From the NCBI GenBank assembly GCA_036644375.1, contig JAVXQD010000002.1, positions 58,133 through 122,132 of the forward strand: 64,000 bases of DNA. Direction: 5' to 3'. This DNA is from CALWZE01 sp036644375 (GTDB lineage Bacteria > Bacillota > Clostridia > Oscillospirales > Ruminococcaceae). Under the pieces are notes generated by a model, which worked only from the letters and a program-made list of their open reading frames with translations, was not told where the DNA came from and searched no databases. Numbering within the stretch: position 1 is the stretch's first letter; every line of letters begins with the position of its first letter. Below, in pieces: positions 26,695 through 35,567 of this stretch. The position numbers and the translations under genes were made by a program.

Positions 26695-27543
26695 ATGGCA
26701 ATCAAAATCATTGCAGACAGTTGCTGCGACACGACAGAGGAACTTAGAAAAGAGCTTGACATCGATCTTGTTCCGCTGACAATTATGCCCGCGCCCGGTG
26801 TTGAGTTTTTGGACGATCTCAACATTAATATCGGCTCTCTTTTGTCAGAAATGGCTAAGACAAAGGAACCCACACGAACTGCATGTCCGTCCGTCGATGA
26901 ATATGCCCGCCGCATGGAGGCATATGACGAGAGTGTGGTCATTACACTTTCGGATAAGCTCAGCGGCTCGCACAACTCCGCACGGCTTGCACGTGAAATG
27001 GTGCTTGAAAAGCACCCCGACAAAAAGATTTTTGTCATTGACTCAAAATCGGCGTCTGCCGGCGAGCTTCTGATTGCGCTCTTCGTCAACAAGCTTAATA
27101 AAGAGAACACGAGTTTTGAAAATGTTGTCACAAGGGTCAACGAATATATCGGGCAAATGAACACGCTGTTTGTGCTGCAGGACCTTTCAAACATGGTCAA
27201 AAACGGTCGTGTCAGCAAGGTCAAGGGCATTATGGCGTCGGTTATGTCGCTTCATCCCGTACTTTCGGACGACGGAAACGGAGAGGTCAAAAACCTCAAA
27301 ACTGTTCGCGGACTGCAAAACGCTCTCGACCAAATGGTTTCGTGCATTGTTGATTTGACAAAAAATCTCCCGCCCTGCTCCACGGTTCTTACCCTGACCT
27401 ATTGCAACTGCCGCGGGCGTGCGGAAACCCTGAAATTGGATATGATGGCAAAATGCAAGGCAATAAAAGAAATTATCATGGCACCGACGGCCGGTATTTC
27501 AACTGTTTACGCAAGCGACGGCGGAGTTGTAATTGCTTTTTAA
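26695..27543 (+). CDS. DegV family fatty-acid-binding protein
   Basis: DegV proteins bind a fatty acid between two domains; several act as FakB subunits presenting fatty acids to the FakA kinase. This 282-residue protein has the N-terminal DSCCDTTEEL segment, the LSGSHNSARLA motif that contacts the carboxylate, and a SKSASAGE segment. An AAGGGGAGG ribosome site precedes it. No fakA is in the window, so a FakB role is only likely. It is a single gene after the glycogen operon. Confidence 0.88.
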   Translation: MAIKIIADSCCDTTEELRKELDIDLVPLTIMPAPGVEFLDDLNINIGSLLSEMAKTKEPTRTACPSVDEYARRMEAYDESVVITLSDKLSGSHNSARLAREMVLEKHPDKKIFVIDSKSASAGELLIALFVNKLNKENTSFENVVTRVNEYIGQMNTLFVLQDLSNMVKNGRVSKVKGIMASVMSLHPVLSDDGNGEVKNLKTVRGLQNALDQMVSCIVDLTKNLPPCSTVLTLTYCNCRGRAETLKLDMMAKCKAIKEIIMAPTAGISTVYASDGGVVIAF

Positions 27544-27652
27544 GTGACTTTATTACTGAAAAGATTCTTTTATTTGCGTATAATCCATTTTACGGAGAAC
27601 TTACAAACAAAGGCTTAGACTTTATATCAAAGAGAACAAGGAGTTGATGTAT

Positions 27653-28420
27653 ATGGGAATTATGGACGGTAAGGTTGTTATTATCACAGGCGGAGGCAAG
27701 GGTGGCGGTATCGGATATGGCATTTCCACCGCATTTGCCAAGGAGGGTGCCAACCTTGTTATCACAGGGCGAAACACCGCAAAGATGGATTCGGCAAAGG
27801 AAGAGCTCGAGCGTCTTTACGGAATTCAGGTTCTGCCTGTTCAGGCTGACGGCGGAATTGAGGAACAGGTCAAAAATGTCATTGACAAAGCAGTCGAGAA
27901 GTTCGGCAAAATCAATGTGCTGATAAACAATGCGCAGAACTCAGCCTCCGGTGTAATGCTTGTCGATCACACAAAGGAAGACTTTGACCGCGCCATATAT
28001 TCGGGTCTGTACGCGGTATTCTTCTATATGAAGCACGCGTTTCCATATCTCAAGGAGACTCACGGCTCGGTGATTAACTTTGCTTCGGGAGCAGGTCTGT
28101 TCGGCAAGCCCGGACAGAGCTCTTATGCCGCTGCAAAGGAGGGCATTCGCGGTCTGTCGCGCGTAGCCGCAACCGAGTGGGGTGAATTCGATGTAAACGT
28201 CAACATAGTATGCCCGCTCGTCATGACCGATGCGCTCGTTAAATGGAAGGAAGCATATCCTGAGGTTTATGAGCAGACCATAAAGGGTATTCCGATGCGC
28301 CGTTTCGGAGATCCCGAAAAGGATATCGGCCGCACCTGCGTATTCCTTGCAAGTGACGACGCAAAATATATTTCGGGTGAAACCATCACCATGCAGGGCG
28401 GCAGCGGAATAAGACCCTGA
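27653..28420 (+). CDS. Short-chain dehydrogenase/reductase
   Basis: This 255-residue Rossmann enzyme has the glycine-rich cofactor motif ITGGGKGGGIG, NNAQNS in place of NNAG, an active-site Ser in the INFASGAG strand and the YAAAK catalytic Tyr/Lys. The substrate cannot be told; the C-terminal FLASDDAKYISGETITMQGG is typical of classical SDRs such as 3-oxoacyl reductases or sugar dehydrogenases. The ATG at 27653 is nine bases after AAGGAG. TTG and ATG codons upstream are poorly spaced. Confidence 0.85.
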   Translation: MGIMDGKVVIITGGGKGGGIGYGISTAFAKEGANLVITGRNTAKMDSAKEELERLYGIQVLPVQADGGIEEQVKNVIDKAVEKFGKINVLINNAQNSASGVMLVDHTKEDFDRAIYSGLYAVFFYMKHAFPYLKETHGSVINFASGAGLFGKPGQSSYAAAKEGIRGLSRVAATEWGEFDVNVNIVCPLVMTDALVKWKEAYPEVYEQTIKGIPMRRFGDPEKDIGRTCVFLASDDAKYISGETITMQGGSGIRP

Positions 28421-28547
28421 TTTATTCATTAAAAACTCATCTGTTGTATAAGCTTTTTCAACTTTAAAAATGTACCGTAAATTCACTCGGAAAGCCTTTT
28501 AATCGTTGTTGAGCTGCACCTCGTCAAGAGGACTGTGAAATAGTATC

Positions 28548-28586
28548 AAAAAAGCATCCGTAGGCCAAAGCCTTCGGATGCTTTTT
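28548..28586 (+). terminator. Terminator after the SDR gene
   Basis: AAAAAGCATCCG (to 28560) pairs with CGGATGCTTTTT (28575-28586), with a short inner stem. It separates the SDR from the convergent ruvX. Confidence 0.85.
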
Positions 28587-28659
28587 GTTTTCTCCGTATT
28601 TTAAGGGCAAGCCGTATGACGGGCATCGCCGCGGCTGACTAACGGATATCAAAACACTT

Positions 28660-29103
28660 TTATTCCTGTTTTTCGGATGCCTCTTTTTGATTTTTTCGAT
28701 ATGCCAAATAGCTCTCGAGAATTATTGACGCCGCCGCCGCATCGAGCACTTCCTTGCGCTTTTTGCCGCGTGTATCCGTCTCATTCATATAATAAATTGC
28801 CGATTTTGTGCTGTTGCGCTCGTCCCACAGCTCAATGGGGATGTCGGGCATAATGTTTTGCAGCAGAGTCGCAACCTTGCGGCATTTCTGTGCGCGCTCA
28901 CCCTCCGAGCCGTTCATGTTGCGCGGAAGACCCACAACCACCATTGCCGCCTCGTATTCACGAGCGGCATACACTATTTTTTCAACCGTTTTCGGCAAGC
29001 TCTTTTCGGTAATTATGCCGAGCGGAGTCGCCAGAAATTCGGTGCGGTCGCACATTGCAAGCCCTGTGCGCGTATCTCCGAAATCCACTGCCATTATCTT
29101 CAT
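28660..29103 (-). CDS. ruvX: RuvX/YqgF Holliday junction resolvase-like RNase
   Basis: This 147-residue RNase H-fold protein of the YqgF family processes 16S rRNA precursors or resolves recombination junctions. Visible acidic active-site positions are in the N-terminal AVDFGDTRTG strand, VVGLPRNMNG in the middle and the WDERNST segment. It lies five bases behind lysS, so the two form an operon. Confidence 0.92.
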   Translation of the reverse strand: MKIMAVDFGDTRTGLAMCDRTEFLATPLGIITEKSLPKTVEKIVYAAREYEAAMVVVGLPRNMNGSEGERAQKCRKVATLLQNIMPDIPIELWDERNSTKSAIYYMNETDTRGKKRKEVLDAAAASIILESYLAYRKNQKEASEKQE

Positions 29104-29108
29104 AATTC

Positions 29109-30620
29109 TTATTCCCTGTTTGGCTTCATTGTCGGGAACAGCAGCACGTCGCGTATCGACGGCGAGCCGGTCAGAAGCATAACAAGCCTGTCAATGCCTA
29201 TTCCGAGACCGCCTGTTGGGGGCAGTCCATATTCAAGAGCCGTCAAAAAGTCCTCATCCACGTCGCATGCCTCGTCGTCACCCGCGGCTTTCAGCTCTGC
29301 CTGGTGCATAAATCTCTCGCGCTGATCCACCGGATCGTTAAGCTCCGAGAACGCATTGCCGTACTCGCGGCCGCCGATAAAAAGCTCAAAGCGCTGGGTG
29401 TACTGCCTGTCGGTCGGCTCACGCTTTGCAAGCGGTGAGATATCGACAGGGTGACCTATCAAAAACGTCGGCTGCACGAGCTTGTCCTCGCTGTATTTTT
29501 CAAAAAACAGGTTTAGAATATCGCCCTTGAGGTGTCTCGCCTCAAATTCTATTCCGTGCTCCTTTGCAGCCTCTCGCGCCTGCTCCACTGTCTCAATCAG
29601 GTCGAAATCCACTCCTGAATCGCGCTTTACCGCATCCTTCATCGTTATGCGCGCAAACGGCTTTGACAGGTCGTATTCCACCCCGTCAAGCACGGCGACG
29701 GCACTCTCGCCCAGAATGCTCTTCGCAACCGTTCTGAACATATCCTCGACCAGATTCATTATGTCCTCATAGTCGGCATATGCCTGATACAGCTCAAGAA
29801 GCGTAAATTCCGGGTTATGGCGCACCGATACGCCCTCGTTGCGAAATACCCTGCCTATCTCGTACACTCTCTCAAAGCCGCCCACAATCAGGCGTTTCAG
29901 GTGCAGCTCAAGAGCTATGCGGAGATACATGTCAATGTTAAGCGCATTGTGGTGCGTGGTGAACGGGCGCGCCGCCGCGCCGCCCGCAATTGTGTGCAAA
30001 ACAGGCGTCTCGACCTCAATAAAGCCGCGCGAATCAAGATAGGTGCGAATTTCCTTTATGATTTTCGAGCGCTTCATAAAGGTATCCTTAACCTCGGGGT
30101 TGACAATCAGGTCAATGTAGCGCTGGCGATAGCGCATTTCCATGTCTTTAAGGCCGTGATATTTTTCCGGAAGAGGGCGGAGAGCTTTTGACAAAAGAGT
30201 TATCTTCTGTGCATGAACCGACACCTCGCCGCGTCTTGTGCGAAAAGCATATCCGTTAATTCCGACAATATCACCGATATCCCATGTTTTAAAGTCTGCG
30301 AATATGTCCTCTCCGACATCGTCTCTGCGGATATATACTTGAATTTTTCCGTCGCGGTCGGTCACATCTATGAAGTTTGCCTTGCCCATATCCCGCCAGC
30401 TTGTAATTCTGCCTGCTATCGCGACAGGTTTTTGGTCGTATTCCTTCTCGTCAAATCCGTCCACGATGTCAATCGAATGGTCGCTGACATCGAATTTGGT
30501 AACCGCAAACGGGTCTCTGTTTTCGTCTTTCAGTTTTTGCAGCTTTTCCTTGCGAATTTGAATCTGTTCGCTCTCGTTAATCTCGGGCTGCACTTGTTCG
30601 CTTTGAATTTCATTGCTCAT
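29109..30620 (-). CDS. lysS: Lysyl-tRNA synthetase, class II
   Basis: LysS charges tRNA-Lys. The 503-residue protein has an N-terminal OB-fold anticodon domain (about 60-150, with GRITSWRDMGKANFIDV). The class II core shows motif 2 in RVFRNEGVSVRHNPEFT and motif 3 in GLGIGIDRLVMLLTG. No T-box leader is seen in the 100 bases between greA and lysS. It may be transcribed partly by readthrough from greA and continues into ruvX. Confidence 0.96.
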   Translation of the reverse strand: MSNEIQSEQVQPEINESEQIQIRKEKLQKLKDENRDPFAVTKFDVSDHSIDIVDGFDEKEYDQKPVAIAGRITSWRDMGKANFIDVTDRDGKIQVYIRRDDVGEDIFADFKTWDIGDIVGINGYAFRTRRGEVSVHAQKITLLSKALRPLPEKYHGLKDMEMRYRQRYIDLIVNPEVKDTFMKRSKIIKEIRTYLDSRGFIEVETPVLHTIAGGAAARPFTTHHNALNIDMYLRIALELHLKRLIVGGFERVYEIGRVFRNEGVSVRHNPEFTLLELYQAYADYEDIMNLVEDMFRTVAKSILGESAVAVLDGVEYDLSKPFARITMKDAVKRDSGVDFDLIETVEQAREAAKEHGIEFEARHLKGDILNLFFEKYSEDKLVQPTFLIGHPVDISPLAKREPTDRQYTQRFELFIGGREYGNAFSELNDPVDQRERFMHQAELKAAGDDEACDVDEDFLTALEYGLPPTGGLGIGIDRLVMLLTGSPSIRDVLLFPTMKPNRE

Positions 30621-30660
30621 TCTCTTCCCTCACCTTTTCTGTCTGTTTAGCGTATTTCTG

Positions 30661-30700
30661 AATACAAAACAATTCTTCGCACAAGAAGTGCGAAGAATTG
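30661..30700 (-). terminator. Terminator between greA and lysS
   Basis: A perfect 13-bp stem (30670-30682 with 30688-30700) with a 5-base loop is followed on the minus strand by TTTTGTATT. Confidence 0.85.
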
Positions 30701-30722
30701 GAGATTAAAACAAAATTCTGCC

Positions 30723-31211
30723 TCAGCTGAAATTCTGCTTGCCTATCTCGAGAACCTCATAGCGTATAACAGCGCCTGTCGGAGTCGTGACACTGACAAT
30801 GTCGCCTATCTTTGCATTAATCAACGCATTGCCGACCGGCGATTCATCGCTGATTTTATTTGCCATTGGATTTGCCTCACCCGAGCTGACAAGTGAATAG
30901 TCCTCGATTTCATCGAAATCAAGATCCTTAACCTTGACAATACAGCCGATGCCGACCTTGTCGGTTGACAGCTCATCCTCATCTATTACCTTAGCGTTTT
31001 GAAGCATTTTTTCAATCTCGGAGATTCTGCTCTCCATCATCGCCTGAGAATTCTTTGCCTCGTCATATTCGCTGTTTTCAGAAAGATCGCCGTGCGAACG
31101 CGCCTCATTGAGAACCTCGGCAATTTCTTTTCGCTTAACCGTTTTAAGATGTTCAAGCTCCTGCTCGTATTCCTTGAGCTTGTTTTTGCTCATCAAAGCT
31201 TCCTTACTCAT
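30723..31211 (-). CDS. greA: Transcription elongation factor GreA
   Basis: GreA rescues backtracked RNA polymerase by stimulating transcript cleavage. From the ATG at 31211 it has 162 residues: an N-terminal antiparallel coiled coil with the acidic tip DLSENSEYDEAK, and a C-terminal FKBP-like domain with SPVGNALI. The in-frame extension to 31295 has no ribosome site and is hydrophobic/basic, so it was not used. Confidence 0.94.
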   Translation of the reverse strand: MSKEALMSKNKLKEYEQELEHLKTVKRKEIAEVLNEARSHGDLSENSEYDEAKNSQAMMESRISEIEKMLQNAKVIDEDELSTDKVGIGCIVKVKDLDFDEIEDYSLVSSGEANPMANKISDESPVGNALINAKIGDIVSVTTPTGAVIRYEVLEIGKQNFS

Positions 31212-31321
31212 TGTTCGTATGCTCACTTTCTTCCTGACAATCTTCAAGGTTACATTATAATGAATTAGATATGCACTGTCAAGTATATGCCGCAATGTCT
31301 CGATTTTTACTTTATAACCGA

Positions 31322-31376
31322 AACAAAGAGGGCCGCGGCAGACAATTCTGTATCACATGTCCGCCCCTACCCTCTT
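31322..31376 (-). terminator. Terminator of the ftsEX-M23-S41 cluster
   Basis: AAGAGGG (31326-31332) pairs with CCCTCTT (31370-31376), with further inner pairing. On the minus strand the hairpin is followed by TTTGTTT, just after the S41 gene. Confidence 0.65.
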
Positions 31377-31401
31377 AAATTTATTCCCAAACAGTATTCA
31401 A

Positions 31402-32610
31402 TTATGCATTGTTTGGTTTTGAAGCTCTGATAATTTCCGCTGCCTTTTTATACTGCGGGTCATTCTGCTCGTTCGGCTGAACAACGCGTATGAATGAATC
31501 GGGAACACTGACATCGTAATCCGGTTTCAGCCCGTCTATGTTGAAACTCAGACCGCTTGAGGTGCTGAGCGTTGCAACGGTGATATCGACGCCGCTTCCG
31601 TCCGTCAGCTTGACAAGCTGCTGTAGTGTCCCGTGACCTGCTGTTGTTTTTCCCACTATCGCACAGTTGTCGGCCTCGCTCATGACCGCCGCAAAAAGCT
31701 CTGCAAAGCCGTACGTGTATTCGTTGACAATAACCGCCATCGGCAGCTTGACCGACTCGTCATCTGATGTGTACAGAACCTTGCTCTGGCTATCCTTATA
31801 CGTTCCCTTTACGAGTGTCCCGGTAGGCATCAGCCTGTCGAGCATTCCCGCAATGATCGAAATATCATAGCCCCCGAATAAATCTCGCACATCAAACACT
31901 ATTCCGCGGACATTTTCCGCGCCGAGCGCCGCGTCAATCGCACCCTTAAACTGATTCTGCGTCAGCTTGGTAATCCGATCAATTCTGATGTAATAAATAT
32001 CATCAATCTGTGAGTGAATAACCGATGTTGTCTCGACCGCATTCGGAATTATTTCTACGGTATTTTCCTCGCCCGCGCGGTTGTAGGCAACAGCTATCTT
32101 GTCGCCCTCATTGCGATTTAACAGCATTGAAACCGCCTCATCATAGCCAACCGCAAGCACATCCTTATCATCCACCTTAGTGATGATATCCCCAACCTTA
32201 ATATCCATCTTGTCGGCGGCCGATTCGGAAACGACATTGTTGACAACCGCATAGCCGTTGGTGTTCTTTTCAAGACTCAGTCCGGTGCTGACCGCAGTTC
32301 CCTGCATCTCGCTTGCGCGAGCCGCGATTTCCTCAGAGGTCAGATAGCTTGAATCGGGATCGTCAAGACCCATGAGAATTCCCTGTGAAAGCGAGTCGGA
32401 AATTCTCTTGTCATCAATCGCGCCATAATAGTTCTGGCGCACAATCTTATCGATTTCGGATAGCTTGTCATACATCTGCGCGCGCTCCTGAGCGCTGCTT
32501 ACCTTGCTGTCAAACATCTTCATCGCAAAAATCATAGTCGCCGTAAAGGTGATGGTAACCGCCACTAAAACCAGCGAGGTCGTAATTCCAATCGATATTT
32601 TTTTGTTCAT
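31402..32610 (-). CDS. S41/CtpA-like PDZ protein lacking the catalytic Ser and Lys
   Basis: The 402-residue protein has an N-terminal membrane anchor (about 7-30), a PDZ domain (about 100-185, VNNVVSESAADKMDIKVGD) and a tail-specific protease fold. A gapless alignment with the SASAS...GKGxxQ core of Tsp/CtpA puts Gly at residue 301, where the family has the nucleophile Ser (E. coli Tsp S430). It puts His at 326, where Lys (K455) is expected; the Gln (330) is kept. It is therefore probably a pseudo-protease acting as a scaffold or regulator. It is the last gene of the ftsE-ftsX-M23 cluster, 55 bases behind the M23 gene, consistent with control of a division hydrolase. Confidence 0.8.
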   Translation of the reverse strand: MNKKISIGITTSLVLVAVTITFTATMIFAMKMFDSKVSSAQERAQMYDKLSEIDKIVRQNYYGAIDDKRISDSLSQGILMGLDDPDSSYLTSEEIAARASEMQGTAVSTGLSLEKNTNGYAVVNNVVSESAADKMDIKVGDIITKVDDKDVLAVGYDEAVSMLLNRNEGDKIAVAYNRAGEENTVEIIPNAVETTSVIHSQIDDIYYIRIDRITKLTQNQFKGAIDAALGAENVRGIVFDVRDLFGGYDISIIAGMLDRLMPTGTLVKGTYKDSQSKVLYTSDDESVKLPMAVIVNEYTYGFAELFAAVMSEADNCAIVGKTTAGHGTLQQLVKLTDGSGVDITVATLSTSSGLSFNIDGLKPDYDVSVPDSFIRVVQPNEQNDPQYKKAAEIIRASKPNNA

Positions 32611-32665
32611 TTACAGATATCTCTCCTGTCATCGGAAGACATAATCGGCTTCCCGCTGCCGTGAC

Positions 32666-33820
32666 TTACAGGTAATTAAGCGGGTTGACCTGAGATCCGT
32701 TAAGCCTGATTTCAAAATGCAGATGCGGACCTGTGGAGTTGCCGGTGCTTCCGACATATCCTATCGTCTGACCTTGAGTTACATATTGGCCGTATGACAC
32801 CGCAATGCTGCTCATATGTCCGTAAACTGTCCAGTTGTTGCCTCCGTGGTCAATCATGACATGATATCCGTATCCGGTTGAGCCGTAATATGCGCGGATA
32901 ACCGTGCCTGAGTTGGACGCAACAATAGGCGCGCCGTAAATTCCGCCGCCCGCGATATCAATTCCGCCGTGGAAGTTTGGTTTGCCATACAGCGTTCTCC
33001 AGCCGAAGCCCGAGGAGACATATCTGAATCCGGGCACGGGCCACATCCACGCGCCGCCGACGAAATCCGGGTTGCCGGTGCCCATGAGCGCATTCAGCTC
33101 CGCGTCGGTTTTCTTAAAGTCGGCGAGAATGGTCTCATAGTCATCCTCGGTAACTTCCTTAAGTGCCTCAGCGGTATTGAGCGTGTTGTTCGCCTCCTGA
33201 TAAAGCGCCGCAAGCTCGGAATATTTGCTGTCGAGTGTCGACTTGTCCTCCTCAAGCGAGGTAAGCTCATCCTCAATAACCGTCTTTGCCTCTTTTATCT
33301 CACCCTGCTCTTTTACAAGCTTGTCAATAAGCTCGGTATCGTGCTCCGATACCTTTCTCATGACCTCCGAGCGGACGAGAAACTCCGAAAAGGTCGATGC
33401 ACCCAAAACAGTTGAAAGCGCGCTGTTGCTGTCGTTTGACATGTACATCGCGCGAAGGCGCTTTTTAAAAAGCTCATATGTCTCCTGCTGTGCTTTTTCC
33501 TTTAGGTCAAGCTCCTCCTGCTTCAGCGATAGCTCGCTCTCTTTGAGCTCGATTGTCTCTTTTATTGCCTCTATCTGATCTTGAACGAGGCTTTTGCGGC
33601 TTGAGTATGTTTCGGTCTTTGCCTGAGCTTTTTTTACGTCATCCTTGATTGATGCAAGCTTTCGGTTAATTTCTATAAGCTGCGCCTGAAGATCGTTCCT
33701 CTTTTGTGTTGTCTCTTCAATTGTGCTTGCCGCCGAAACGGGTGGATTCACCGGAACACACGCAAACACAAGCGCCATTATCATAATGCACGAAATAATT
33801 TTTTTGACCTTAATATTCAT
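32666..33820 (-). CDS. Secreted coiled-coil M23 peptidoglycan hydrolase (EnvC/PcsB-like)
   Basis: This 384-residue exported protein has a signal peptide (cleavage after about residue 31, VSAAS) and two long coiled-coil stretches (about 33-120 and 165-235). A C-terminal LytM/M23 domain has complete zinc ligands: HGGIDIAG and GPHLHFEI. Coiled-coil M23 proteins beside ftsEX are the hydrolases or hydrolase activators that FtsEX switches on from the cytoplasm. With intact zinc ligands, direct endopeptidase activity is expected. It lies directly behind ftsX. Confidence 0.88.
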   Translation of the reverse strand: MNIKVKKIISCIMIMALVFACVPVNPPVSAASTIEETTQKRNDLQAQLIEINRKLASIKDDVKKAQAKTETYSSRKSLVQDQIEAIKETIELKESELSLKQEELDLKEKAQQETYELFKKRLRAMYMSNDSNSALSTVLGASTFSEFLVRSEVMRKVSEHDTELIDKLVKEQGEIKEAKTVIEDELTSLEEDKSTLDSKYSELAALYQEANNTLNTAEALKEVTEDDYETILADFKKTDAELNALMGTGNPDFVGGAWMWPVPGFRYVSSGFGWRTLYGKPNFHGGIDIAGGGIYGAPIVASNSGTVIRAYYGSTGYGYHVMIDHGGNNWTVYGHMSSIAVSYGQYVTQGQTIGYVGSTGNSTGPHLHFEIRLNGSQVNPLNYL

Positions 33821-33898
33821 ATAGTTTTTTTCCTGCCCTTCTCCGCATACGAATTGTTCCTCAAATACTGTACCCGCCGCCGCAAAAATGGGGGAAAA

Positions 33899-34804
33899 TT
33901 ACACCTTGAGATGCTTTCTCATTGCCGCCGAGCTTGCGAGTGAGCCTATTAGCATTCCGCTTATCAAGAACGCTCCTGCAAGCCAATACCACACGTCCCA
34001 GAACGGGATAAGGCTGTTTGACATTGTGTTGATCCATGGGACTACCGAATTCACAAGCATTCCGGACAGACTCTGGTATACCAGCATCAAAACCCCGAAG
34101 GCGAGAATCGCCGATATGAACCCGATTGAAAGTCCCTCAACCACGAACGGGAGACGGATAAAACCATTTGTCGCCCCCACGTATTTCATGATGTTTATCT
34201 CTCTGCGCCGTGCGAACACGGTCAGCTTAATTGTGTTGCTGATAACCACCAGAGATGCTATAAGCAGTATTCCGATAATTATCCCGCCGAGAATCGACAT
34301 TGTGCGCTCAACTCCGGTGAGCGTTTCGGCAAGACTTGTCGGCGCAACAACGGATTCAACAAATTTCATTTTCTGAATCTTGCCCTGAATCTCAACCATT
34401 TTAGTCTGGTCGTTCAGCGTTATTCGAAAGGATGCCGGTATTGGGTTATCGTCCTCAAGACCCTCAAGCAGATAGCCGCCGCCATCCATCATTCCCTTTG
34501 CCTCCTCAAGTCCGTCGGCTTTGGAAACAAATTTTATGTTATTTACGCCTTCAATTGCCTTGATGTCTTTTTCAAGCGCGGTGATATCTCCCTGAGTTGC
34601 CTCGTCGAGCACATAAACCGCGACCTCAGTCTGATTTTCCATCGTCTGAAACAGATCCCGAACATTTGCCGACAGCAGCCCGACTCCGCCGAGAATTATG
34701 AGGCATGCCGTGAGAATTCCGACCGACGCGAGTGACATGACACGATTCAGCCACGCGCCGTTAATGCCCTGCTTAACCAGGTATCCGAAGCTTCCTCCCG
34801 TCAT
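33899..34804 (-). CDS. ftsX: Cell division ABC permease FtsX
   Basis: FtsX is the membrane half of FtsEX, which uses FtsE ATPase activity to activate wall hydrolases at the septum. The 301-residue protein has the expected layout: one N-terminal helix, a large extracellular domain (about 45-165) and three C-terminal helices, with a typical RRREINIMKYVGAT cytoplasmic loop. Its ATG overlaps the ftsE stop. Confidence 0.95.
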   Translation of the reverse strand: MTGGSFGYLVKQGINGAWLNRVMSLASVGILTACLIILGGVGLLSANVRDLFQTMENQTEVAVYVLDEATQGDITALEKDIKAIEGVNNIKFVSKADGLEEAKGMMDGGGYLLEGLEDDNPIPASFRITLNDQTKMVEIQGKIQKMKFVESVVAPTSLAETLTGVERTMSILGGIIIGILLIASLVVISNTIKLTVFARRREINIMKYVGATNGFIRLPFVVEGLSIGFISAILAFGVLMLVYQSLSGMLVNSVVPWINTMSNSLIPFWDVWYWLAGAFLISGMLIGSLASSAAMRKHLKV

Positions 34805-35478
34805 TTTCTCACCGCCTTTCTGGTATCAGAGACAATTTTTCCGTGTTCGAGCTTTATTGTCCTGCGGTGAAAATTGCTGACCATTGCCTGCTCATGCGTG
34901 ACGACAACCACTGTTGTTCCGAGCTTGTTAATCTCGGCAAGCAGCTCCATTATCTCAAAGCTCAGCTCGGGGTCGATGTTGCCTGTCGGCTCGTCCGCAA
35001 TGATGATGGAGGGGTTGTGAACCAGTGCCCGAGCAAGCGCGACACGCTGCTGCTCTCCGCCCGAAAGCTCGGTTGGATACACCTTGGCCTTGTCGGTGAG
35101 ACCGACAAGATGCAATATGTATGGTACGCGCTTTCTTATTTCTTTTTTGGGGATATTTGTCACATGCATTGCAAACGCCACATTTTCATATGCCGTCATT
35201 GTGGGAATAAGGCGGAAATCCTGAAACACCACACCGAGATTGCGCCTCAAAAACGGAATATCCCGATTGCGGATTTCGTTGAGGTCATAGTCGGCGACCC
35301 TAATCTCCCCGCTCGTCGCGCTCTCCTCCCGCAAAACAAGCTTGAGCAGAGTGCTCTTTCCCGCTCCCGAATGTCCGAGGATAAAAACAAATTCGCCTTT
35401 CCCTATAAACAAATCAACATCATCAAGCGCAACGGTGCCGTTTGGATACACCTTGGTGACACCTTTGAATTCTATCAT
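34801..35478 (-). CDS. ftsE: Cell division ATP-binding protein FtsE
   Basis: This 225-residue ABC ATPase has Walker A GHSGAGKST, the LSGGEQQRVALARAL signature, Walker B IIIADEPTG and the FtsE-type start MIEFKGVTKVYPNG. It works with FtsX (4-base ATGA overlap) and, by context, with the M23 and S41 proteins downstream. Confidence 0.96.
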   Translation of the reverse strand: MIEFKGVTKVYPNGTVALDDVDLFIGKGEFVFILGHSGAGKSTLLKLVLREESATSGEIRVADYDLNEIRNRDIPFLRRNLGVVFQDFRLIPTMTAYENVAFAMHVTNIPKKEIRKRVPYILHLVGLTDKAKVYPTELSGGEQQRVALARALVHNPSIIIADEPTGNIDPELSFEIMELLAEINKLGTTVVVVTHEQAMVSNFHRRTIKLEHGKIVSDTRKAVRK

Positions 35479-35567
35479 AAATTACATTTACTCCTTGCTG
35501 AAGTATGTCGGGCGTATCTGCCCTATAGTTTGAAGTGGCAGACGGCCGCCCGACTGTTGCTGGAAAT

